From NCBI GenBank assembly GCA_001464155.1, contig LNEN01000205.1, forward strand, positions 1 to 36,170: a stretch of 36,170 bases of DNA, given 5' to 3'. This document shows, in pieces, positions 31,999 to 36,170 of this stretch (positions within the stretch are counted from its first letter, which is position 1; each line of letters starts with the position of its first letter). Below the pieces are notes generated by a model, which was given only the letters and a program-made list of their open reading frames with translations, made no database searches and was not told where the DNA came from. Origin of the DNA: Cytophagales bacterium Ga0077538. Its GTDB lineage: Bacteria > Bacteroidota > Bacteroidia > Cytophagales > Cyclobacteriaceae. The translations under genes were made by a program, and so were the position numbers.

Positions 31999-32928
31999 CT
32001 AAAAGCGGTAGGTATAACTGATTGTGCTGACAAATTCGCGTGTTAACCCGTCCGGGTTGTCTACTCGCTGGTCAATTTTACGGCCTATCAAAAGGCGAAT
32101 TCCGTTTCGAACATTGAGGCTGTAACCAGCGGTTACAATGCCAGAGATTGCTAGGCCTTTGGCATCCTCTAATGTTACCGGATTGCCATCAGGTATTTCA
32201 ATAACATCGCGCCTGATTCGATAGATGGGTAACAACCCGACAGAAAAATTAAATCTCGCAAAGCGGAAATTTCTTTCTGCCCGGAGCATCACATCTATTC
32301 CTCGTTTTAACTGATTCGCCCGATCATATTTTTCTATGTAGGCTGGATCTTCTCCACTTCCTTCCCAGCGTGCCCATAAGAATTGATTGTTGTTTTTATT
32401 TAAGGGTACTTGTATGCCGGTGGCAAACAACCATTTTCGGGTAATCACCGATACACCTGAGATAAAGTCATAAGTGCCCAAGCTTGTCTGGTAGTACATG
32501 GGTAAGGGGAAACCATTGATACTCTTATCCGAGTTGTTGGTAGGCACTTTGGCACCAAGAGAAAAATTGACATCATAACGTTCCGTGGAGAAGATGTTAC
32601 GCGTAAAACTTAATGAGATGTCTCCGATACCATCGGTGTTGGCTAATCTGCCTGTAATGGCCTGGTAAGGCAATTTTACCTGAAAGGAATTTTTCTGATT
32701 TAAGGAGAAACTCAAATCAACATTGGCCACATAGATGATGGGAGTGAGGGTAGTGGTGCCACGATAAAAGCTCATCTCCATGGCGCGTAGCTTCAGATTG
32801 ATCTTTTTGTTGAAAGGTTGATCGGGCTTCATAGCCCCCATGGTGCAAAAACCAGCATCGCTACAACCCTGCGAGAAGGCTGGCGCAGTAAACAAGATTA
32901 AGCACCAGACAAAGAGTGTGGGTTTCAT
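31999..32928 (-). CDS. Outer-membrane beta-barrel protein
   Basis: 309-aa protein beginning MKPTLFVWCLILFTAPAFSQ (signal peptide; the frame extends further up but the ATG at 32928 is clearly preferred). The mature protein starts GCSDAGFCTMGAMKP and then alternates short hydrophobic and polar strands (AMEMSFYRGTTTLTPIIYVANVDLSF; YDVNFSLGAKVPT; NFRFARFNFSVGLLPIYRI), ending SYTYRF with the terminal Phe of a barrel substrate for BAM. It is probably a transporter-like or channel-like porin of the phylum; no specific family is certain. It lies 31 bp after the terminator at 32960-32988 and is directly followed by the TPR gene. Confidence 0.82.
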   Translation of the reverse strand: MKPTLFVWCLILFTAPAFSQGCSDAGFCTMGAMKPDQPFNKKINLKLRAMEMSFYRGTTTLTPIIYVANVDLSFSLNQKNSFQVKLPYQAITGRLANTDGIGDISLSFTRNIFSTERYDVNFSLGAKVPTNNSDKSINGFPLPMYYQTSLGTYDFISGVSVITRKWLFATGIQVPLNKNNNQFLWARWEGSGEDPAYIEKYDRANQLKRGIDVMLRAERNFRFARFNFSVGLLPIYRIRRDVIEIPDGNPVTLEDAKGLAISGIVTAGYSLNVRNGIRLLIGRKIDQRVDNPDGLTREFVSTISYTYRF

Positions 32929-32959
32929 TTGAGGAGATTTTACTACCAAAGTAAAAAGA

Positions 32960-32988
32960 AAACCCCGAGGCAAAAAGCCCCGGGGTTT
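32960..32988 (-). terminator. Terminator after the M23 peptidase gene
   Basis: AAACCCCG (32960-32967) / CGGGGTTT (32981-32988) plus an inner GGC/GCC; on the minus strand a T-rich run (TTTTCTTTTTAC) follows. It separates the M23 gene from the outer-membrane gene. Confidence 0.85.
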
Positions 32989-33009
32989 ATACTCTTGTCT
33001 CAAATTGCT

Positions 33010-33990
33010 TTACATACCGAGTGATTGGTTCTCAACCGAAGCCAATTCGATAATTTTTTCGTACTCAGCAGGTGTTAAGTCATTGAAGAAATAGTGGACT
33101 GGATTGATGTGTGTGCCATTTAATAATACCTCGTAGTGCAAGTGAGGTGCTGTGGACAAGCCCGTGTTTCCAACATAACCAATCAAATCTCCCCGCTTTA
33201 CTTGCTGACCTTGACGTACCGCAAAGCCATGCATATGCGCGTAACGCGTGTGGTAGCCAAACCCATGATCGATCTCTACCATTTTTCCATACCCACTAAA
33301 GCGCACACTCACCTCAAGCACTTTGCCATCGGCAGTGGCGTAAATGGGGGTTCCAATAGAAGCAGCAAAGTCAATGCCTGCGTGCATTTTCTTTACTTTG
33401 TAAATGGGGTGCACTCTAAATCCGAAACCAGACGCCAGGGCAATAAGTTGTTTGTTGGACACCGGTTGAATGGCTGGCACCGCGGCCAATTGTTTTACTT
33501 TATTTTCGGCTAAGCTGGCCACTTCATCCTGCGACTTGGATTCGATGTATAGTTTTCTCCTGAGTTGATCTACTTTTTCATGAAGAGAGATGATCACCTC
33601 TTTTTGCAATACATTTTTTTCTTTGATATCAGCATATCGGTCAACCCCGCCTACACCTGCATCCCGAACTGATTTATCAATGGGTTCAGCCCCCAACACC
33701 ACCCGGTAAATGTTGTCATCGCGGTGTTCAATATTGTTGAGAATTCTTCTGAGTTCTTCAACATCTTTGTTCAAGCTGCTGTAGTAAAACTCCAGTTCTT
33801 TTACCTGATTTTTTAACATGATCTCTTTCGGAGATTCGAAGTAGTTGCTGTACAGGATGAGCAAGCCAAGCGCCATGGAAAGCGTTAGCGACAAAATACC
33901 CAGCGTATTTAAAATGATGTCGCTATTCTTAGTTCTGACTCGTTCGTACTTACACGTTTCGGTGTCGTAGTAATATTTTATGCGTGCCAT
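33010..33990 (-). CDS. M23-family murein endopeptidase, membrane anchored
   Basis: 326-aa zinc metallopeptidase that would cut peptidoglycan cross-links in the periplasm. One N-terminal membrane span (residues about 24-47: DIILNTLGILSLTLSMALGLLILY), then a coiled coil (55-90 and 125-150), then the LytM/M23 domain (about 185-300). Zinc ligands H203 and D207 (MHAGIDFAA) and H285 (HLHYEV) are present, with the second His H283, so the enzyme should be active and not a pseudo-enzyme activator. The preceding SGFGFRVHPIYKVKKM is typical. It is the last gene of a unit with trhO (16 bp gap) and ends before a strong terminator. Confidence 0.93.
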   Translation of the reverse strand: MARIKYYYDTETCKYERVRTKNSDIILNTLGILSLTLSMALGLLILYSNYFESPKEIMLKNQVKELEFYYSSLNKDVEELRRILNNIEHRDDNIYRVVLGAEPIDKSVRDAGVGGVDRYADIKEKNVLQKEVIISLHEKVDQLRRKLYIESKSQDEVASLAENKVKQLAAVPAIQPVSNKQLIALASGFGFRVHPIYKVKKMHAGIDFAASIGTPIYATADGKVLEVSVRFSGYGKMVEIDHGFGYHTRYAHMHGFAVRQGQQVKRGDLIGYVGNTGLSTAPHLHYEVLLNGTHINPVHYFFNDLTPAEYEKIIELASVENQSLGM

Positions 33991-34006
33991 AAGGACTCAA
34001 TTCTTT

Positions 34007-35062
34007 TTATAAAATAGAAGGGGTCTGATGACTTACTTTTCGGTAAATCATTTTCTCAGAGCGACCTTTTTTAAACACTTGTCTTCCTTTGTTAATTCCT
34101 TTTCTCAACTCTTTCTGCACATCCTCGGGTAAAGCGATAATTTCTTTACACTCCTCTGAGCAACAATGATTGAACTGCTCTGCACAGGTTTTGCATTGGA
34201 TGAAGAGCAGGTGACATCCATCATTTTTGCAATTGGTGTGATCATCGCAAGCTGTGCCACACTGGTGACAAACGCTTACAATATCTTCAGAGATGCGTTC
34301 GCCCAGGCGTTCGTCAAATACAAAGTTCTTTCCAATGAATTTGTTCTCTAAGCCTTGCTCTTTCACCTGACGGGTGTATTCAATAATACCTCCGTTGAGT
34401 TGGAAGACATTTTTAAATCCTTTGTGTTTCATCCAGGCACTTGCTTTTTCACAGCGTATGCCTCCGGTACAATACATGAGTAGATTCTTATCTTTATTAT
34501 CTCTCAACAAATCTTCCGCTACCTGAAGCTCTTCCCGGAAGGTATCCACATCGGGTAGCACTGCTCCTTTGAAATGCCCTACTTCACTTTCATAGTGATT
34601 ACGCATGTCAATGATAATGGTGTTGGGATTTTCAGCGAGTGCATTAAAGTCTTTCGCATTAACGTGCACCCCAGTTTGAGTAACATCAAAGGTGGAGTCA
34701 TCCAGCCCATCGGCTACAATCTTTTTGCGAACCTGTATTTTAAGTTTGAAAAAAGATTTTCCATTATCGTCTACAGCAATATTCAGGCGTATGCCTTGTA
34801 AAAACGATACAGAGTAAAGCTTTTCGCGAAAGGCCTCAAAGTTGTTTTTGGGTAAACTGATCTGCGCATTCACTCCTTCGTGGGCCACATAGATTCTTCC
34901 CATGACTCCCAAGGAGTCCAATAAAACATACAGTTCATCGCGAAAGTTTTTGGGCTCAGCGATTTGGTGGTATTTGTAAAAGGAAATGGTCATGCGCTCT
35001 TCAGTCGCGGTTAGCATTTTCTCCTTCAAAATTCTCTTATCAATCTTATTGTGCAGAACCAT
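34007..35062 (-). CDS. trhO: tRNA uridine(34) hydroxylase, rhodanese family
   Basis: 351-aa enzyme of the YceA/TrhO family that makes 5-hydroxyuridine at U34 of tRNA in an oxygen-dependent step. Seen: N-terminus MVLHNKIDKRILKEKML, which parallels E. coli TrhO; an acylphosphatase-like domain (26-110: TISFYKYHQIAEPKNFRDEL, HEGVNAQIS); a rhodanese domain with catalytic Cys198 (YCTGGIRCEKASAW); and a Cys-rich tail with ten cysteines between 265 and 305 (CHQCGTAC, CKTC, CCSEEC), probably a zinc site. Length and order match the family fully. A -7 element lies 27 bp before the start. Confidence 0.95.
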   Translation of the reverse strand: MVLHNKIDKRILKEKMLTATEERMTISFYKYHQIAEPKNFRDELYVLLDSLGVMGRIYVAHEGVNAQISLPKNNFEAFREKLYSVSFLQGIRLNIAVDDNGKSFFKLKIQVRKKIVADGLDDSTFDVTQTGVHVNAKDFNALAENPNTIIIDMRNHYESEVGHFKGAVLPDVDTFREELQVAEDLLRDNKDKNLLMYCTGGIRCEKASAWMKHKGFKNVFQLNGGIIEYTRQVKEQGLENKFIGKNFVFDERLGERISEDIVSVCHQCGTACDDHTNCKNDGCHLLFIQCKTCAEQFNHCCSEECKEIIALPEDVQKELRKGINKGRQVFKKGRSEKMIYRKVSHQTPSIL

Positions 35063-35088
35063 GAGCTATGTACTTGAAAATCAACCTG

Positions 35089-35096
35089 CAAAGATA
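35089..35096 (-). promoter_or_regulatory. -7 promoter element of trhO
   Basis: Minus strand TATCTTTG matches TAnnTTTG, 26 bp before the trhO ATG. No clear -33 element. Confidence 0.5.
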
Positions 35097-35212
35097 AGAA
35101 ATTCTACGGAAAGTAGGGTGTAGAATGCCTTTCCGGAAGGCCACTAATCCTCCCAAACTGGCTATTTATCGATTGAAATTAGATGAATTTGGCTATGGAG
35201 CCCGTGGCTTGC

Positions 35213-35824
35213 TTAATGTTCTGCCAGCTCGCCCCTTATCAGTTTATTATACTCTTCGCAGGTTAGCATTCCGTGCTTATCGCAAAAAGTGCAAGACTTG
35301 TAGTTATTGCCAAAAATGCCTGTTTTTATAATTACCGTGTTTCCTTTGCAGACAGGGCAAATGACTTTGCCGGTGGGGCCGCAATCAATTTCATAATTAC
35401 GGGAGAGAACTTCTGCTAGCTGGGATGTGTCTGTTTTTCTAGAGGCGATAAGGGCATTTTCAGCTTTTTGTAATACGATGACTGCATCCTCGTAATACTG
35501 TCCACTGGTACCTTTTAATTGAACGTATTTAGTGAGCCAATCCACGCTCTGCTTAAATTTTCCCAAGAAGTAAGAATTCTTTCCAAAGAAATACGTGAGA
35601 TCCGAAGGAACGCTTTTAATATTGTCCAACGCGTATTTTAGTTTTTTGTCGGCCAAGGCATACTCTCCCATTTCCATGTAATACTTGCCAGAATCAATTT
35701 CACGCAGGAGTTGCGTCTTGCGATATTGTTCTTGCTGCAATTGGTACTCCTTAATTTTTTCGGGAGTTGATTGTGCAAACGCCAAGAGCGGGGCAAATAA
35801 AAATAAGAGTAAAAATCTTTTCAT
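35213..35824 (-). CDS. Exported TPR-like protein with a DnaJ-type zinc motif
   Basis: 203-aa protein with a signal peptide (MKRFLLLFLFAPLLAFAQ), a helical TPR-like body (35-125: GKYYMEMGEYALADKKLKYALDNI; YFLGKFKQSVDWLTKYVQL) and a C-terminal cysteine cluster: C148, CPVC (156-159), CTFC (178-181) and C189, with CPVCKGN and CTFCDKHG resembling half of the DnaJ central zinc finger. Zinc binding in an exported protein is unusual, so the cysteines may instead be oxidised. No known family. It starts 3 bp after the stop of the ACMSD-type gene, so it is likely in one operon with it. The ATG at 35824 is the only sensible start. Confidence 0.8.
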   Translation of the reverse strand: MKRFLLLFLFAPLLAFAQSTPEKIKEYQLQQEQYRKTQLLREIDSGKYYMEMGEYALADKKLKYALDNIKSVPSDLTYFFGKNSYFLGKFKQSVDWLTKYVQLKGTSGQYYEDAVIVLQKAENALIASRKTDTSQLAEVLSRNYEIDCGPTGKVICPVCKGNTVIIKTGIFGNNYKSCTFCDKHGMLTCEEYNKLIRGELAEH

Positions 35825-35827
35825 GGA

Positions 35828-36170
35828 CTACACAAATCGTTCTTTCGGTAAATCTAACCAAGCCAGCGTGGCGCGGTAAAAGATGTCTTCTTTTACACGG
35901 GTGTCGATATTCATGTCTTCAATAAACTTGCCAATTTCTAAATCTCCTAAGGGGAAGGGATAATCAGAACCCAAAGTAATTTTATCAGAACCCTGAATTT
36001 TTATAATATACTCAAGCATAAGAGGATCGTGAGTAATACTATCTACCCAAAACTTACCAATGTATTTTCGAGGGTCAATATCGTTGTCGATAGCCACCAG
36101 ATCAGGTCGGCAATCAAAGCCGTGTTTGATACGACCGATGGTAGCGAAGAAAGAACCACCTGCGTGCGCA
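35828..36170 (-). CDS. ACMSD-type amidohydrolase, C-terminal part (runs off right edge)
   Basis: Metal-dependent decarboxylase/hydrolase of the amidohydrolase-2 family. The minus strand is open from the window edge to a stop at 35828, giving about 113 residues: AHAGGSFFATIGRIKHGF, CRPDLVAIDND, FWVDSITHD, and then LGSDYPFPLGDLE. The His in AHAGG and the Asp in GSDYPFPLG are the expected metal-site residues. The pattern best matches 2-amino-3-carboxymuconate-6-semialdehyde decarboxylase of the kynurenine pathway. The first two-thirds of the gene lie outside the window, including the N-terminal HxH. Family firm, exact substrate likely. Confidence 0.85.
   Translation of the reverse strand, partial: AHAGGSFFATIGRIKHGFDCRPDLVAIDNDIDPRKYIGKFWVDSITHDPLMLEYIIKIQGSDKITLGSDYPFPLGDLEIGKFIEDMNIDTRVKEDIFYRATLAWLDLPKERFV

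Overview
The window looks like a chromosomal stretch of a Bacteroidota bacterium, most likely of the order Cytophagales. The reasons are: several genes are preceded by the Bacteroidota -7 promoter element TAnnTTTG, once with a correctly spaced -33 TTTG; Shine-Dalgarno sequences are weak or absent; there are many lipoproteins; alanine dehydrogenase, a short AMP nucleosidase and a fused E1 alpha/beta dehydrogenase resemble family versions common in that phylum; and a sigma-54 activator lacks its DNA-binding domain. The genus cannot be fixed from the sequence alone.

Layout. 1-977: the right end of an integrated element. A tyrosine recombinase gene runs off the left edge, and next to it lies what looks like the 3' end of a tRNA gene followed by a terminator, a plausible attachment site. 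1064-3856: two exported enzymes, a PQQ-dependent sugar dehydrogenase-like protein and a class-C beta-lactamase-fold serine hydrolase. 4056-7825: an unknown 324-aa protein, an unknown lipoprotein and a MASE1 sensor histidine kinase. 7826-8776: a gene-free stretch with a degenerate tandem repeat of about 42 bp and REP-like hairpins. 8777-9822: an unknown helical protein and tRNA-Ser(GGA). 10070-12240: an energy-transduction operon (ExbB, a small membrane protein, two ExbD/TolR proteins). 12449-17045: a UMF1-type transporter, AMP nucleosidase, a small HsdR-N-type nuclease-like protein and alanine dehydrogenase, separated by repeat-filled gaps. 17189-21838: fused E1 dehydrogenase, a lipoprotein, a LuxE-like adenylate-forming enzyme and a 38-aa lipoprotein. 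21850-28198: an NtrC-type activator without HTH, then a galactan-use operon (a GH2-GH53 fusion enzyme followed by a sodium/sugar symporter). 28546-28918: RNase P RNA. 28940-32928: an operon-like run of an outer-membrane protein, a frameshifted TPR/CHAT protease gene and a frameshifted DUF4440 gene. 33010-35062: trhO and an M23 peptidase. 35213-36170: a zinc-finger/TPR secreted protein and the 3' part of an ACMSD-type amidohydrolase.

How genes work together. The GH2-GH53 enzyme would cut beta-1,4-galactan and release galactose, which the downstream symporter could import. ExbB with the ExbD pair forms a proton-driven motor in the inner membrane. Alanine dehydrogenase and the E1 fusion are divergently arranged and both bear on pyruvate/2-oxoacid metabolism. 

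The intergenic gaps are rich in short dispersed repeats: at least five families, several palindromic. They, the GH2-GH53 fusion and the two adjacent frameshifted genes are the most unusual content. I found no CRISPR array, no complete insertion sequence and no complete defence system.
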